64,000 nt of DNA from Pseudorhizobium banfieldiae (GCF_000967425.1 NZ_FO082820.1:3899501-3963500); one strand, 5' to 3'. Counted from the stretch's first letter, positions 17,678-28,031 are shown. Program-made: numbers and translations. The notes: generated by a model from the sequence alone, not told the origin.

Positions 17678-18127
17678 ATGTCACAGACAGTGATGGGGCG
17701 TGTTGGCAGTATGGCAGGGGCTTTGTTCAGCATAGAGACGAAGTTGCGCGATTGCGGCTTGCGGCCGACGCGCCAGCGCATCGCCCTCGCCGAGCTGCTT
17801 TTCGCCAAGGGCGACCGTCACCTGACGGTGGAAGAGCTGCACGAGGAGGCAATCGCCGCCGATGTGCCGGTCTCGCTCGCCACGGTCTACAATACACTGC
17901 ACCAGTTCACCGAAGCCGGGATGATCCGCGTGCTGGCGGTGGAGGGCGCCAAGACCTACTTCGACACCAACGTCTCCGACCACCATCACTTCTTCATAGA
18001 GGGCCGCAACAAGGTCCTGGATATCCCCGTCAGCAATATCGAGATCGGCAACCTGCCGCCCGCTCCGGAAGGGATGGAAATCTCCTATGTCGACGTCGTG
18101 ATCCGGCTCCGCGAGAAGAAGAGCTAG
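17678..18127 (+). CDS. irr: Fur-family iron response regulator Irr
   Basis: A 149-aa transcription regulator of the Irr branch of the Fur family. A winged helix (LRPTRQRIALAELLFAKG, PVSLATVYNTLHQFTEAGM) is followed by a dimerisation domain with the HxH-type motif SDHHHFFIEG. No N-terminal GCPWHD-type haem regulatory motif is present, as in Rhizobium and unlike Bradyrhizobium. Position next to fabA-fabB-fabI is the standard rhizobial arrangement. Irr accumulates under iron limitation and represses iron-using and haem genes. The start is uncertain: the frame is open back to 17582, and ATGs at 17678 and 17711 both have weak ribosome-binding sites. Confidence 0.93.
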   Translation: MSQTVMGRVGSMAGALFSIETKLRDCGLRPTRQRIALAELLFAKGDRHLTVEELHEEAIAADVPVSLATVYNTLHQFTEAGMIRVLAVEGAKTYFDTNVSDHHHFFIEGRNKVLDIPVSNIEIGNLPPAPEGMEISYVDVVIRLREKKS

Positions 18128-18132
18128 GTTTT

Positions 18133-18771
18133 TCAGCGTTTGCCAATGGCATCTTCTGGATCGCGCCCGGCTCTCGGCCGGTACCGCGGGATGGTCCACC
18201 CGTAGCGGATCCCTCCGCCACGCAGCCCAAATGCAACGACGAAACCCGCGGCCGAGCTTGCGAGCGACGGCATGCCCAGGACTTCGAGCAGGGTGAAGGC
18301 CCCGGCGCCGGCAAGTGCGGCGGAAATATAGACTTCGGATCGCAGGAGAACGGAAGCCTCGTCGGCCAGCGTGTCGCGGAGGATCCCGCCGCATGTGGCC
18401 GTCAGGACGCCTGTCACGATGGCGATCGATGCCGAGCTCGTCGAGGCAAGCCCTATGGCGGCACCCATCACGCTGTAGGCCGCAAGTCCGACGGCGTCGA
18501 GCCAGAGCAGCAGCCGGTATCGCCACTCGACGAGATGGGCTGCGAAGAACACGACGACGCCGGTGGCGACGCAGGCGAGGATGTAGGCCGGATCGATGAC
18601 CCAGAAGACGGGCGTTCGTCCCAGAACAAGGTCCCGGAGCGTTCCGCCGCCGACGCCGGTCAGCGCCGCGAAGAAGAGGAAGCCGATGATGTCGAGCTGC
18701 TTGCGCGAGGCTGCCAGTGCGCCTGTCGCGGCAAAGACCACCACACCGGCGTAGTCCAGTATGTAGAGCAC
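18133..18771 (-). CDS. Trimeric intracellular cation channel (TRIC/UPF0126) family protein
   Basis: A 212-aa membrane protein with about seven hydrophobic helices and an internal repeat. The signature GVGGGTLRDL in the first half recurs as ATCGGILRDT in the second, as in YadS/YicG/TRIC proteins. Bacterial TRIC homologues form trimeric monovalent cation channels; their physiological role is poorly defined. It is convergent with irr with 5 bp between the stops and has no obvious operon partner. Confidence 0.9.
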   Translation of the reverse strand: MLYILDYAGVVVFAATGALAASRKQLDIIGFLFFAALTGVGGGTLRDLVLGRTPVFWVIDPAYILACVATGVVVFFAAHLVEWRYRLLLWLDAVGLAAYSVMGAAIGLASTSSASIAIVTGVLTATCGGILRDTLADEASVLLRSEVYISAALAGAGAFTLLEVLGMPSLASSAAGFVVAFGLRGGGIRYGWTIPRYRPRAGRDPEDAIGKR

Positions 18772-18873
18772 GTCTCACCCTCCAGCGTCGCGCAAGTGCC
18801 ATGCGTTAGCACGACTTCATGTATTCGGTCTTCTTACGCGCGTCGCGCGAGGAGGCGAAGGGGTTAGGAGCCA

Positions 18874-19353
18874 ATGCCCGTGAAAAAGCATCTGATCATC
18901 GCCGCGCAGGTCCTGGGGCTGGCGCTCGTACCGACGGCAGCACCGACGCAGCAGCAGTTGTTGAACGATCCGGAGATCTACGAGAAGGATCATTTCCGCA
19001 AACAGTGCAAGATCGCCCAGTTCGGCAGCGGCTTCATGACCCGGCTGGACATCAACAATGATGGCATCGTCGATGCTGTCAGCAATCACGGCGAGATCAC
19101 CTGCGACGGGACGCGCGGCCCGGACTGCAATGAAGACGGCTGCCCCTACAACTTCTATCTGCGGGCCAAGGAGGGCGGCTACTTCATGATCGCCACCGCC
19201 CGCGTCTACGGCTACGATTTCATCAAGCGCTTCGGCAACATGGTCTTCGTGATGAAGATGCACCCGCGCTTCTGCGAGCGCACGGACGACAAGCCCTGCG
19301 AGATGACCGTCCGCGTGCGCGGCGGACGCTTCGTGACAATCTCGCGGAAATAG
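18874..19353 (+). CDS. Predicted secreted protein with an EF-hand-like calcium loop
   Basis: I do not recognise the family. The 159-aa product starts with a basic hydrophobic N-terminus (MPVKKHLIIAAQVLGLALV) that looks like a signal peptide. A D-x-N-x-D-G-x-x-D loop (DINNDGIVD, about 59-67) matches the calcium-binding loop of EF-hands or dockerins. The protein has six cysteines (GEITCDG, PDCNEDGC, RFCERTD and KPCEM among them), suggesting disulfides in the periplasm. There is a single loop rather than a helical EF-hand pair. ATG 18874 follows AGGAGCC. No operon partner is seen. Confidence 0.75.
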   Translation: MPVKKHLIIAAQVLGLALVPTAAPTQQQLLNDPEIYEKDHFRKQCKIAQFGSGFMTRLDINNDGIVDAVSNHGEITCDGTRGPDCNEDGCPYNFYLRAKEGGYFMIATARVYGYDFIKRFGNMVFVMKMHPRFCERTDDKPCEMTVRVRGGRFVTISRK

Positions 19354-19356
19354 CAG

Positions 19357-20148
19357 TCATTCGGCTGGGAATACGTTGTCGATGCGCCCGGTGGCATAGT
19401 AGCCGACCAAGCCCAGCCACTCACGCACCGCAGTCGATGTCAGCTGTGCGTTCGAGGTCGGCTGGGTGAAGTCGAAGCCGAGGTGCAAGATGCCGCTCGT
19501 TCGGTAGTCGACCGGCCAGGGTGTGACGGGTATGCCTGCCCTTCGGAAGAGCCCCATGGACCGCGGCATGTGAAAGGCGGAGGTCACCATGAGGCAGTCC
19601 GTGATGCCCTCTCGCGCCAGAACATCCTTTGTCTGCTGCGCATTCTCATAGGTCGTGCGCGAGGCGTTTTCCTTCACCAGCCGGTCCGGCGGGATGCCGA
19701 ACGCAGAGAACAGACGCTCCGATGCACTGGCCTCGCCCTCGTAGGCGCCGCTGATCGACCCGTCGCCGCCAGACACCAGGATGCGGGCTCCAGGATGACG
19801 AAGCGCAAGCCGAAGCGGCTCGACGAATCGTTCGGCCGCCTGGTTGAACTCCACGCCACCGCGGCTGGTTGTGACCTCGTTTTCCATGGCGCCGCCGAGG
19901 ATGAGGATACAGCCCACCTCCTGCGGCTCCTCAGGCGGCTTCGAAAATCTCGCTTCCAGCACCTGCAGGGCAACGCCGCCTGCCGTCGTATAGAGGGTCA
20001 CGAAAAGGATGAGAGCGGCGAGCGCTGCCGCAATCCCGCCGGTACGGCGAAACCCGGTAAACGCCAGCAAGGCACCGAAGGTCGCGAGCAGGAAGGCAAG
20101 GGAGAGCGGCTGGACTGCGAGCCAGAAGAGCTTGGAGAAGATGAACAT
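19357..20148 (-). CDS. YdcF/DUF218 family membrane protein (ElyC-like)
   Basis: A 263-aa protein with two N-terminal transmembrane helices (about 5-27 and 35-58) and a periplasmic DUF218 domain. Domain landmarks are ILILGGAMENE, the acidic VSGGDGSISGAYEGEA segment, ENASRTTYENA and MVTSAFHMPRSMGLFRRAG. ElyC of E. coli, the best-known relative with this architecture, affects peptidoglycan and envelope homeostasis, so an envelope role is likely but unproven. It is convergent with the secreted protein gene, 3 bp apart. Confidence 0.85.
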   Translation of the reverse strand: MFIFSKLFWLAVQPLSLAFLLATFGALLAFTGFRRTGGIAAALAALILFVTLYTTAGGVALQVLEARFSKPPEEPQEVGCILILGGAMENEVTTSRGGVEFNQAAERFVEPLRLALRHPGARILVSGGDGSISGAYEGEASASERLFSAFGIPPDRLVKENASRTTYENAQQTKDVLAREGITDCLMVTSAFHMPRSMGLFRRAGIPVTPWPVDYRTSGILHLGFDFTQPTSNAQLTSTAVREWLGLVGYYATGRIDNVFPAE

Positions 20149-20181
20149 GATAACATCTGTCGCCGCATTTGATCAGCGCTG

Positions 20182-20901
20182 TCAACGCCGCCGCCGACCT
20201 TTCGGCACGATCGCTTGCTGGAAATGGAGATGAAGCGGGCGCGGCAGGAAGACGGTCGCGATGGCGATGGTCACGATGCCGATCACCACGGCCCACAATG
20301 CATCCTTGCCGAGCCAATGGGTCAGGAAAGCGCCTGAGACCGCACCGGAGGCCATGCCGCTCCACGGGATCGTCTGTATGACCCAACCTGTCGGATTGCG
20401 GTCGCCGACGATCCACCGGCCCACGCCTCGCCCGAAACGGGACAGCGCCCCGGTGATATAGGTCAGGCCGATCGGCAGGCCCTCGATATGCTCGACCGTG
20501 GCGTTGATCATGCCCATTGCCAGGATGATGAGGTAGAACTGGATGCGACGATAACCTTCGTCCGGGATCAGGGCCGCAATCGCGACGACAAGAGCGACGC
20601 TGGCGAGGACGGCGAAGGTCCGGCGGCTGGAGAGCGTGTGGGCAATGATGATGCCCAGCGCATTGCCGATGATGAAGACCCAGAGTGCCGCGAGCAGCAC
20701 GATCGCGTGCCCATAGTTGCCGTCGGCGAAGGAGAGCGCGGCGCGCGTCGTGTTGCCCGTCATGAAGGATACGAAGTCGCCGGTAAGCATAAGACCGACG
20801 GCATCGGTCATTCCTGCAATGAAGGAAATGGCCGCAACGAGGATCAGCCCGGTTACGGTGCGTCTGGTGCTGACGATATGTCGGCGTCGGGTAAGCGTCA
20901 T
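20182..20901 (-). CDS. YoaK/DUF1275 family membrane protein
   Basis: A 239-aa membrane protein with about six hydrophobic helices. DUF1275 signatures are AGMTDAVGLMLTGDFVSFMTGNT near the N-terminus and GMINATVEHIEGLPIGLTYITGAL in the middle. The function of the family is not known; some members resemble transporters. It precedes the YdcF gene by 33 bp on the same strand and may be co-transcribed with it. Confidence 0.87.
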   Translation of the reverse strand: MTLTRRRHIVSTRRTVTGLILVAAISFIAGMTDAVGLMLTGDFVSFMTGNTTRAALSFADGNYGHAIVLLAALWVFIIGNALGIIIAHTLSSRRTFAVLASVALVVAIAALIPDEGYRRIQFYLIILAMGMINATVEHIEGLPIGLTYITGALSRFGRGVGRWIVGDRNPTGWVIQTIPWSGMASGAVSGAFLTHWLGKDALWAVVIGIVTIAIATVFLPRPLHLHFQQAIVPKGRRRR

Positions 20902-20947
20902 GTGCAGGCGGCCCTGGAGCGTCAGAAAGCGGTAGTCGTTGTACCCT

Positions 20948-20964
20948 AGCCTCGCATCGAGGCT
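20948..20964 (-). terminator. Small hairpin between the TIGR03862 flavoprotein gene and the DUF1275 gene
   Basis: AGCCTCG (20948-20954) pairs perfectly with CGAGGCT (20958-20964) over a CAT loop, 53 bp after the flavoprotein stop on the minus strand. No T-run follows, so termination is uncertain. Confidence 0.3.
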
Positions 20965-21016
20965 GGATGGAAGCCGCTTCGTCTATGACCTGTTGCCGCG
21001 GATACCGGCCGCTTCC

Positions 21017-22228
21017 TCAGCGACCGGCGAGCCACTCCTCGATACCGCGCGCCGCAGCCCGTCCGGTGGCAAGGCAGGCGGTGAGAAGGTAGCCGCCGGT
21101 CGGCGCCTCCCAGTCGATCATCTCGCCGGCGACGAACACGCCCGGAAGCTGCTTCAGCATGAACGTCTCATCGATCGCGGACCAAGCGATGCCACCCGCA
21201 GACGAGATAGCCTCCTCGATCGGTCGTGGCCGCAGGAGCGGGATCGGCAGCGCCTTGATGCGGGCAGCAACTGTCTCGGCGTCGAGAAGGGCGGCGTTCG
21301 GAACGCACTCCCGTAGCAGCGCGGCCTTCACGCCTTCCAGCCCACTTGCCTTGCGCAGCCGGTTGGCGAAGCTTGCCTTGCGGTCCTGTCGAGCGAGATC
21401 GCGGGCAAGCCGTGCCTCTGTTCGACCGGGCGCGAGATCGACTACGAGCGCTGCTTCGCCTGTCAGCTCCAGCCGGTCGCGCAGCGCTGCGGCATGGGCA
21501 TAGACGAGGCTGCCTTCGATGCCGTGCCGCGAAATCACGAACTCTCCCGGGATCGTGCCGGTATCTGATGTCGCAGTCACCGACTTGACCGGGGCGCCAG
21601 CGAACCGCTCGCGGAAGGCGTCGCTCCAGGCGACGTCGAAACCGCAATTGGCGGGACGGAAGGGATTGATCCGGACGTTGCGCGCCTTCAGCCACGGCAC
21701 CCAGGCGGCATCGGAGCCGAGACGTGGCCAGCTGGCGCCGCCGAGGGCGAGCACGCATGCGTCCGCGCGAACGAGCAAGGGGCCGGCCGCGGTGTCGAAC
21801 GCATATCCGCCATTCTCGAACCCGATCCAGCGGTGGCGCGGCATGAGCCGGCCCCCCTGGTGCTCCAGCCGGCGCAGCCAGGACCGCAGCAGCGGCGAAG
21901 CCTTCATGACCCTCGGGAATACACGCCCCGAGCTTCCCACGAAGGTTTCCGTACCGAGACCTTGGGCCCAGTTGCGGATGTCCTGCGGGGGAAACTCATC
22001 CAGTGCCGGGCGCAGCCGCGCGTTGGCGCTGTCGAAGCGGGTTCGGAACGTATCGTATTCTTCCGAGTGGGTGATGTTGAGACCGGACTTGCCAGCGAGC
22101 AGGAACTTGCGGCCGAAGGTCGGCATGGCATCATAGACCGTGACGTCGCAGCCGCCAGCCGACAATACCTCGGCGGCCATGAGCCCCGCGGGTCCGCCGC
22201 CGATGATTGCGATCGTCTTGCCTTTCAT
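21017..22228 (-). CDS. TIGR03862 family flavoprotein (HI0933/YhiN-like NAD(P)/FAD oxidoreductase)
   Basis: A 403-aa flavoprotein. The N-terminal FAD motif GGGPAGLMAAEVLSAGG is followed by GRKFLLAGKSGLNITHSE, the hallmark of the HI0933-like group. A second nucleotide-related segment (VLALGGASWPRLGSDAAW) and the C-terminal GGIAWSAIDETFML and GEMIDWEAPTGGYLL complete the family pattern. The reaction is not known for this family. It follows the small zinc-ribbon gene on the same strand by 44 bp. Confidence 0.87.
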   Translation of the reverse strand: MKGKTIAIIGGGPAGLMAAEVLSAGGCDVTVYDAMPTFGRKFLLAGKSGLNITHSEEYDTFRTRFDSANARLRPALDEFPPQDIRNWAQGLGTETFVGSSGRVFPRVMKASPLLRSWLRRLEHQGGRLMPRHRWIGFENGGYAFDTAAGPLLVRADACVLALGGASWPRLGSDAAWVPWLKARNVRINPFRPANCGFDVAWSDAFRERFAGAPVKSVTATSDTGTIPGEFVISRHGIEGSLVYAHAAALRDRLELTGEAALVVDLAPGRTEARLARDLARQDRKASFANRLRKASGLEGVKAALLRECVPNAALLDAETVAARIKALPIPLLRPRPIEEAISSAGGIAWSAIDETFMLKQLPGVFVAGEMIDWEAPTGGYLLTACLATGRAAARGIEEWLAGR

Positions 22229-22272
22229 TCGCGCCGTCTAGCATGGCCGGCGCGGCAAGGGGAGGTGGTTTG

Positions 22273-22455
22273 TCAGCCGGCGCCGCCAACCGGCGTCAGC
22301 ACCTTGCCGGTCCCGCCGCAGTCCGGGCATTCGGCCCCATCGATCCGGCCGGAGCCCGAGCAGCGGCGGCACGTATTCTCCGCCGCATTGGGTGTGCCGG
22401 GTGGCACCGCATCGGAATTTCTATGGTTCGCGTCGCGAGGCTCGCTATCACTCAT
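22273..22455 (-). CDS. Small zinc-ribbon protein with DnaJ-type CxxCxGxG repeats
   Basis: A 60-aa protein. After a Ser/Asn/Pro-rich N-terminus it carries two CxxC knuckles spaced as in the DnaJ zinc finger (TCRRCSGSGRIDG, ECPDCGGTGKV), enough to bind one zinc. The rest is low complexity and probably disordered. I cannot assign a function; related small proteins are common but uncharacterised in rhizobia. It sits between the catalase and the flavoprotein genes on the same strand. Confidence 0.7.
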   Translation of the reverse strand: MSDSEPRDANHRNSDAVPPGTPNAAENTCRRCSGSGRIDGAECPDCGGTGKVLTPVGGAG

Positions 22456-22479
22456 GATCGATCCTTCCGTTGAAGAAGC

Positions 22480-22501
22480 GGCCGGCCTCGTGGAGCCGGC
22501 C
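22480..22501 (-). terminator. Hairpin after the catalase gene
   Basis: GGCCGGC (22480-22486) pairs with GCCGGCC (22495-22501). On the minus strand it follows the catalase stop by 9 bp and is followed by GCTTCTTC, a weak T-rich stretch. It probably ends or attenuates the catalase transcript before the zinc-ribbon gene. Confidence 0.5.
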
Positions 22502-22509
22502 AGCAGGGG

Positions 22510-24213
22510 TCATTCCGCCGCCTGGCTCCGGGTCATGCCCTCGTTCGGCAGCTTGCCCATAAGGACTTCCTCGGCGGAGGCCTTGTAGTTCTTCACCGAA
22601 CTCGTCCACTGGCCCCAGACCGTCGGATCGATCTTGTCGCCATTGTTGCCCAGGTTCTGCAGGCGCCTCTGGTCCTCGTCCGTGAGGATCTGCTTCGGCA
22701 GCGGACCGAGCTTCCTGACGTCGTCGGCACTGATGCCGAGCTTCTCGCCGACGCGACGACCGTAGTCGTCATGGACGAGGAAGAAGTGCCAGAGCATGCG
22801 CTCCTGGATGTCGCGCTCGCACTGGCCGAGCAGGTCGCCCATGTTGAAGACGAGGTCATCGCGTTCCCAGTCCATCATCGTGCAGTAGCGGCCACGCGCC
22901 TGGACATAGTCGTTGCGGCGCTCCAGCACGCTGCGCGTCAGCCGGCCATGGATCTCGGGCGGATTGTTCGGCTGCTCGACCGGGCTCTCGGTGAGGCCGT
23001 TGTGCATCGAGGGCTCGTAGTTGACATGCGGGTTCTGGCCCGGCGCCATCTCGCGGCGATAGGACATCGTACCGCCGGAGAGGTTGGTCGCGACCTTGGC
23101 GTTCTTCGCCTGGTTGACTGGCAGCTGCAGGTAGTTCGTTCCGACGCGATAGCGTTGCGTGTCGGAATAGGAGAAGGTCCGCCCGACCAGCATCTTGTCG
23201 TCGGAGAAGTCGAGACCATCGACGAGCACGCCGGTGCCCATGGCGATCTGTTCGTTCTCGTTGAAGAAGTCCTCGACATTGCGGTTGAGCGTCATGGTGC
23301 CGATGTGGCGGAGCGGGAAATCCTTCTCCGGCCAGATCTTCGTATCGTCGAGCGGATCCCATTCGAGTTCAGGATGATCATGGTCTTCCATGATCTGCAC
23401 ATACATGTCCCACTGCGGATACTCGCCCCTTTCGATGGAGGTGAAGAGATCCTTGGAGGCCGAGCCGAAATCCTGGCCCTGCACCTTGGCCGCTTCCTCT
23501 GCGGTGAGGCTCGCAATGCCGCAGCGCGGATGGAAGTGATACTTCACCAGACAGGTCTCGCCCTGGGCATTGACCATCTTGTAGGTGTTGACGCCGAAAC
23601 CCTCCATGTGGCGATAGCTCGCCGGAATGCCGCGCGGTGAGAACAGGTGCGTCAGCATGTGCATGGATTCGGGCGTCTGAGACATGAAGTCGAAGATGCG
23701 GTTCGGCTCCTGCCGGAAGGTCACCGGATCGGGCTTCAGCGAGTGAATCACGTCCGGGAACTTGATGGCGTCGCGGATGAAGAAGATTGCAAGATTGTTA
23801 CCGACAAGGTCCCAGTTGCCGTCTTCGGTATAGAACTTGACGGCAAAGCCGCGGGGGTCACGCGCAACCTCTGATGAATCGCGGCCGCCGATCACGGTGG
23901 AGAAGCGGATCGCCAGCGGCGTCTTCTTGCCCGCCTGCTGGAACAGCTTGGCGCGCGTGTATTTCGACGCAGGCTCGTCGCCGATCTTGCCGGTCGCCTC
24001 GAATTCGCCGTAGCAGACGAAGCCGCGTGCGTGGACAACCCGCTCCGGAATGCGCTCGCGGTCGAAATGGGTGATCTTTTCGAGGAACTGGTAGTTCTCG
24101 AGCGTCGCCGGACCACGTGAGCCTACCGTGCGCTGCGACTGGTTATTGGCGATCGGATGGCCCTGACGGTTGGTGAGGACCCTGTCGCCGCCGGACATGT
24201 TCTTCTCGTCCAT
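22510..24213 (-). CDS. Haem catalase (monofunctional)
   Basis: A 567-aa cytosolic catalase (2 H2O2 to 2 H2O plus O2). The distal-side essential histidine lies in RVVHARG (about 61) and the distal asparagine in [13 protein letters not shown] (about 138). The proximal haem-ligand motif is [14 protein letters not shown], with the ligand Tyr. [21 protein letters not shown] and [17 protein letters not shown] are further family markers. The length lies between small-subunit (about 500) and large-subunit (about 750) catalases, because of a C-terminal extension without the flavodoxin-like domain. No OxyR gene or site was recognised nearby. Confidence 0.95.
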   Translation of the reverse strand: MDEKNMSGGDRVLTNRQGHPIANNQSQRTVGSRGPATLENYQFLEKITHFDRERIPERVVHARGFVCYGEFEATGKIGDEPASKYTRAKLFQQAGKKTPLAIRFSTVIGGRDSSEVARDPRGFAVKFYTEDGNWDLVGNNLAIFFIRDAIKFPDVIHSLKPDPVTFRQEPNRIFDFMSQTPESMHMLTHLFSPRGIPASYRHMEGFGVNTYKMVNAQGETCLVKYHFHPRCGIASLTAEEAAKVQGQDFGSASKDLFTSIERGEYPQWDMYVQIMEDHDHPELEWDPLDDTKIWPEKDFPLRHIGTMTLNRNVEDFFNENEQIAMGTGVLVDGLDFSDDKMLVGRTFSYSDTQRYRVGTNYLQLPVNQAKNAKVATNLSGGTMSYRREMAPGQNPHVNYEPSMHNGLTESPVEQPNNPPEIHGRLTRSVLERRNDYVQARGRYCTMMDWERDDLVFNMGDLLGQCERDIQERMLWHFFLVHDDYGRRVGEKLGISADDVRKLGPLPKQILTDEDQRRLQNLGNNGDKIDPTVWGQWTSSVKNYKASAEEVLMGKLPNEGMTRSQAAE

Positions 24214-24325
24214 CGTCTTCCCTCCTGTTTTCTTGGAATTTAGGAGGGCGCGACGATACCCGCACGCCCCCGTGAGGAAACACGCGGACGACCAATGGGT
24301 TCCCGGAGCGACCGGAAAACGGAAA

Positions 24326-24349
24326 CGGGCGGCGTCGTGCCGCCGCCCG
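24326..24349 (-). terminator. Intrinsic terminator of the 5-oxoprolinase gene
   Basis: CGGGCGGCG (24326-24334) pairs with CGCCGCCCG (24341-24349) over a 6-nt loop. On the minus strand it begins 13 bp after the stop and is followed by TTTCCGTTTTCC. Confidence 0.72.
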
Positions 24350-24362
24350 CTCAGCCTTAACG

Positions 24363-27300
24363 TCAGTTGCGGGTTCGATAGCCGCCGCCGGTGGGCGTGA
24401 CGACGGTCACCGCTTCGCCGGCCTCGAGGATCGTCTGGCCGCAGCCGCCGAGGTCTTCGAGCCGCCCATCGAGCCGACGGACGATGGTCTGGCCAAGCTC
24501 ACCGGCCTCGCCTCCCTCAAGGCCATGCGGCCGAATGGTGCGGTGGGAAGAAAGAATCGCGCAGTCCATCCTCTCCAGGAAGCGGATGGTTCGCTTCGTC
24601 CCATTGCCGGCCGACCACCTGCCCTTGCCGCCGGAGTTCTTCCGGATGTGGAAGTCCTCGAGCAACACGGGATAGCGCGTCTCCAGGATTTCGGGATCGG
24701 TGAGGCGCGAATTGGTCATGTGGACATGCACCGCATCTGTGCCGTCGAAGCCCGTCCCATCATTGAAGACGCCAGCGGGCGAGCCGGAGCAGAGCGTTTC
24801 ATAGTACTGGTAGGTTTCGTTGCCGAAGGTCAGGTTGTTCATCGTGCCCTGGCTCGCGGCGATCGCACCGAGAGCGCCGAACAGGGCATTCGTGACGTGC
24901 TGGCTGGTCTCGACGTTGCCGGCAACGACCGCGGCCGGATATTGCGGCTTCAGCATCGAACCCTCCGGCACGATGATGCGGATCGGCCGCAGGCAGCCGG
25001 CGTTCATCGGGATCGAGCTTTCGACCATCACGCGGAAGACATAGAGCACGGCGGCGCGGGTGACGGGCTCCGGTGCATTGAAGTTGTTCGGCTTCTGCGG
25101 ACTGGTGCCGGCAAAGTCGACCGTTGCCTCTCGCTTTTCCTTGTCGACGGTGATCTTCACCTTGATCGTGCTACCCTGGTCGGTGTCGTAGGAGAATTCG
25201 GAATCTCCGAGCTTCTCGACGACGCGGCGCACGCTCTCCTCCGCATTGTCCTGCACATGGCCCATATAGGCCTGCACCACGTCGAGCCCGAACTGCGCGA
25301 TCATCTTGCGCATCTCATGCACGCCCTTCTCGTTGGCGGCGATCTGGGCGCGCAGGTCCCCGACGTTCTGGGCCACGTTGCGGGCCGGATGGGGGTGATC
25401 GGAAAGAAGACGGGTGATGCCGTCCTCGTCGAAGCGTCCCCGATCGACCAGGAGCACGTTGTCGAAGAGTACCCCTTCCTCGTCGACGGTGGTGGCGAGC
25501 GGCGTCATGGAACCGGGGGCGGTGCCGCCGACATCCGCATGGTGGCCGCGCGAGGCGACGTAGAAGAGGATATTCTTGCCCTCGCCATCGAAGACCGGCG
25601 TTACCACCGTGATGTCCGGAAGGTGCGTGCCGCCGTTATATGGAGCGTTCAGGGCGAAGACGTCACCGGGACGAATCCGGCCCTTGTTCTGGGCGATGAT
25701 CGACTCCACAGAACGATCCATGGATCCCAGATGCACCGGCATGTGCGGCGCATTGGCGACCAGCGCACCGTTCTCGTCGAAGATGGCGCAGGAGAAGTCC
25801 AGCCGCTCCTTGATGTTTACGGACGACGCCGTGTTCTGGAGCGTCACGCCCATCTGCTCGGCAATCGACATGAAGAGGTTGTTGAAGACCTCGAGCAGCA
25901 CCGGATCGGCTTCCGTGCCGACCGCCTTGCTGCGCGCGAGCGCCTTGACCCGCTTCAGCACGACATGGTCGAGCGCGGTGATCCCGAACGCCCAGCCATC
26001 CTCGACCACGATCGTCTGGTGCGGCTCGACGATAAGGCATGGGCCGGCGGCTCTCGCGCCCGGACGGATGTCGGCGCGGCGGTAGACCGGCGCCTGGCGC
26101 CATTCTCCGCCAGAGAAGAAACGCGTTTCCTCTGTGGCAGTGGGAGCGGCGTCGTCGATGGCATGGGTCGGTTCGGTGGATTCTGCACCGCCGCCGATGG
26201 CTTCGACTTCATAGGATTCGAAGATGATCTCGCGGTTCTCGAAGATGAAGCCGAACTGTTTGCGATGAAGCGCCTCAAAGACCTCGGTCATTTCCGAGAC
26301 TGAGGACACGGGGACCGCAAGCGTCGTATCGGTGCCCTGGTAGCGCAGGTGGGCGCGATGCAGGACATCGGTGTCGGCTTCGATCACGCCTTGCGCAGCC
26401 ATCTCCTGCAGCACGCTCGCTGTTAGCTCGTCGCGCACTGGCGGCAGCGCATCCAGAGCCTCGCCGAGAGCGACGGAAACGGTCTTCTGGCGGGTGGCGC
26501 GAATGTCTGCAAGTCCCATACCGTATGCGGACAGGATGCCGGAGAAGGGGTGGATCATGACGGTCGAGATGCCGAGCGCATCGGCCGTGAGGCAGGCATG
26601 CTGGCCGCCGGCACCGCCGAAGCAGGTCAGCACGTAATTGGTGACGTCGTAACCGCGTTGGACGCTGATCTTCTTCACCGCATTCGCCATGTTCTCGACG
26701 GCGATCGCCAGGAAGCCATCTGCGACTTCTTCCGGCATACGCCCGTCGCCGATGGTCATGGCCATGTCCTCGAAGGCAGCGCGAACGGCAACTGCGTCGA
26801 GCGGCTGGTCGCGGTTCGGGCCGAAGATCTTCGGGAAGAGCTCAGGCGAAAGCTTTCCGAGCATGACGTTGGCATCGGTGACGGTGAGGGGCCCGCCGCG
26901 GCGATAGGCTTTCGGGCCGGGATTGGCGCCGGCGGAATCCGGCCCGACGCGGAAGCGCCCGTTCTCGAAGTGGAGGATGGAGCCGCCGCCGGCCGCAACG
27001 GTGTGGATGGACATCATCGGCGCGCGCATCCGAACGCCGGCAACTTCCGTCTCGAAGGACCGCTCCAGCTCGCCATCGTAGTGGGAGACGTCCGTCGACG
27101 TGCCGCCCATGTCGAAGCCGATCATGCGGTCAAAGCCGGCGAGCCTTGACGTCTCCACCGCGCCGACGACACCGCCGGCGGGGCCGGAGAGGATGGCGTC
27201 CTTGCCCTGGAAAAGGTCGGCAGCCGTGAGGCCACCCGAGGACTGCATGAACATCAGACGCGCCCCGCCTTCGGCGTCGGCACCGAGTTCGGATGCTACC

Positions 27301-27977
27301 TGCTCCACGTAACGGCGCAGGATCGGCGAGAGATAGGCGTCGACGACCGTCGTGTCGCCACGGCCCACCAGCTTGATCAGCGGCGAGACCTCGTGGCTGA
27401 CAGAGACCTGGGTAAATCCGATCTCGCGTGCCACCTTGGCGGCCGATTGCTCGTGCTGCGGGTACCGGTAGGCGTGCATGAAGACGATCGCGACGGCGCG
27501 GAATCCGGCATCGAACTGCGCCTGCAGGTCGCGGCGGATGACGGCTTCGTCGGGGGCTGCCTCGATCTCGCCATCGGCCCGCACGCGTTCGTCGACTTCC
27601 ACCACGGCGCTGTAGAGCAGCTCCGGCTTGATGATCCTCTTGGCGAAGATGTCGGCCCGCGCCTGGTAGCCGATCGCCAGCGCATCGCGGAAGCCGCGCG
27701 TCGTCACGAGCAGTGTTCGCTCGCCCTTGCGTTCGAGGAGGGCATTGGTCGCAACCGTGGTCCCCATCTTCACCGCACCGATCGCGCCGGCAGGGACAGG
27801 TTCGCCCGGCTTTAGCTCCAGGAGTTCCCGGATTCCCTGGACGGCAGCATCCCGGTAGGCCTCAGGATTCTCAGAGAGGAGCTTGTGCGCGATCAGCGAA
27901 CCATCCGGCCTGCGCCCGACGATGTCGGTGAACGTGCCGCCGCGATCGATCCAGAAATCCCACTTGCCGCTGGTCAT
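24363..27977 (-). CDS. ATP-dependent 5-oxoprolinase / hydantoinase A-B fusion
   Basis: A 1204-aa protein combining a HyuA-like half and a HyuB-like half, the length and order of 5-oxoprolinase (OplAH type), which hydrolyses 5-oxo-L-proline to glutamate with ATP. HyuA landmarks are [60 protein letters not shown] and the ATP-binding [16 protein letters not shown]. HyuB begins near 710 ([18 protein letters not shown]) with HMPVHLGSM and [21 protein letters not shown] 27977 is preceded by GAGGGGC; a 76-residue upstream extension has no support. Hydantoin or acetone carboxylases are related alternatives. Divergence from a TRAP transporter suggests joint use of an imported lactam or related acid. 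Confidence 0.88.
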   Translation of the reverse strand: MTSGKWDFWIDRGGTFTDIVGRRPDGSLIAHKLLSENPEAYRDAAVQGIRELLELKPGEPVPAGAIGAVKMGTTVATNALLERKGERTLLVTTRGFRDALAIGYQARADIFAKRIIKPELLYSAVVEVDERVRADGEIEAAPDEAVIRRDLQAQFDAGFRAVAIVFMHAYRYPQHEQSAAKVAREIGFTQVSVSHEVSPLIKLVGRGDTTVVDAYLSPILRRYVEQVASELGADAEGGARLMFMQSSGGLTAADLFQGKDAILSGPAGGVVGAVETSRLAGFDRMIGFDMGGTSTDVSHYDGELERSFETEVAGVRMRAPMMSIHTVAAGGGSILHFENGRFRVGPDSAGANPGPKAYRRGGPLTVTDANVMLGKLSPELFPKIFGPNRDQPLDAVAVRAAFEDMAMTIGDGRMPEEVADGFLAIAVENMANAVKKISVQRGYDVTNYVLTCFGGAGGQHACLTADALGISTVMIHPFSGILSAYGMGLADIRATRQKTVSVALGEALDALPPVRDELTASVLQEMAAQGVIEADTDVLHRAHLRYQGTDTTLAVPVSSVSEMTEVFEALHRKQFGFIFENREIIFESYEVEAIGGGAESTEPTHAIDDAAPTATEETRFFSGGEWRQAPVYRRADIRPGARAAGPCLIVEPHQTIVVEDGWAFGITALDHVVLKRVKALARSKAVGTEADPVLLEVFNNLFMSIAEQMGVTLQNTASSVNIKERLDFSCAIFDENGALVANAPHMPVHLGSMDRSVESIIAQNKGRIRPGDVFALNAPYNGGTHLPDITVVTPVFDGEGKNILFYVASRGHHADVGGTAPGSMTPLATTVDEEGVLFDNVLLVDRGRFDEDGITRLLSDHPHPARNVAQNVGDLRAQIAANEKGVHEMRKMIAQFGLDVVQAYMGHVQDNAEESVRRVVEKLGDSEFSYDTDQGSTIKVKITVDKEKREATVDFAGTSPQKPNNFNAPEPVTRAAVLYVFRVMVESSIPMNAGCLRPIRIIVPEGSMLKPQYPAAVVAGNVETSQHVTNALFGALGAIAASQGTMNNLTFGNETYQYYETLCSGSPAGVFNDGTGFDGTDAVHVHMTNSRLTDPEILETRYPVLLEDFHIRKNSGGKGRWSAGNGTKRTIRFLERMDCAILSSHRTIRPHGLEGGEAGELGQTIVRRLDGRLEDLGGCGQTILEAGEAVTVVTPTGGGYRTRN

Positions 27978-28031
27978 GACGAGCCCCTCGTTGATTGCTT
28001 TTCCCTTACGAATACATTTCGTCGATAAAAC

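Noticed and set aside
22510..24213. Apparent substitution in the catalase proximal motif ([11 protein letters not shown] instead of SYPDTHRHRLG)
   Set aside because: The Ser and Gln forms occur in ordinary catalases of other clades and the Tyr ligand is present, so this is not evidence of inactivation.
24525..26303. 592-codon plus-strand open frame
   Set aside because: It is antisense to the oxoprolinase gene. Its translation is Arg/His/Asp-rich with no family features and reflects high-GC codon bias of the real gene.
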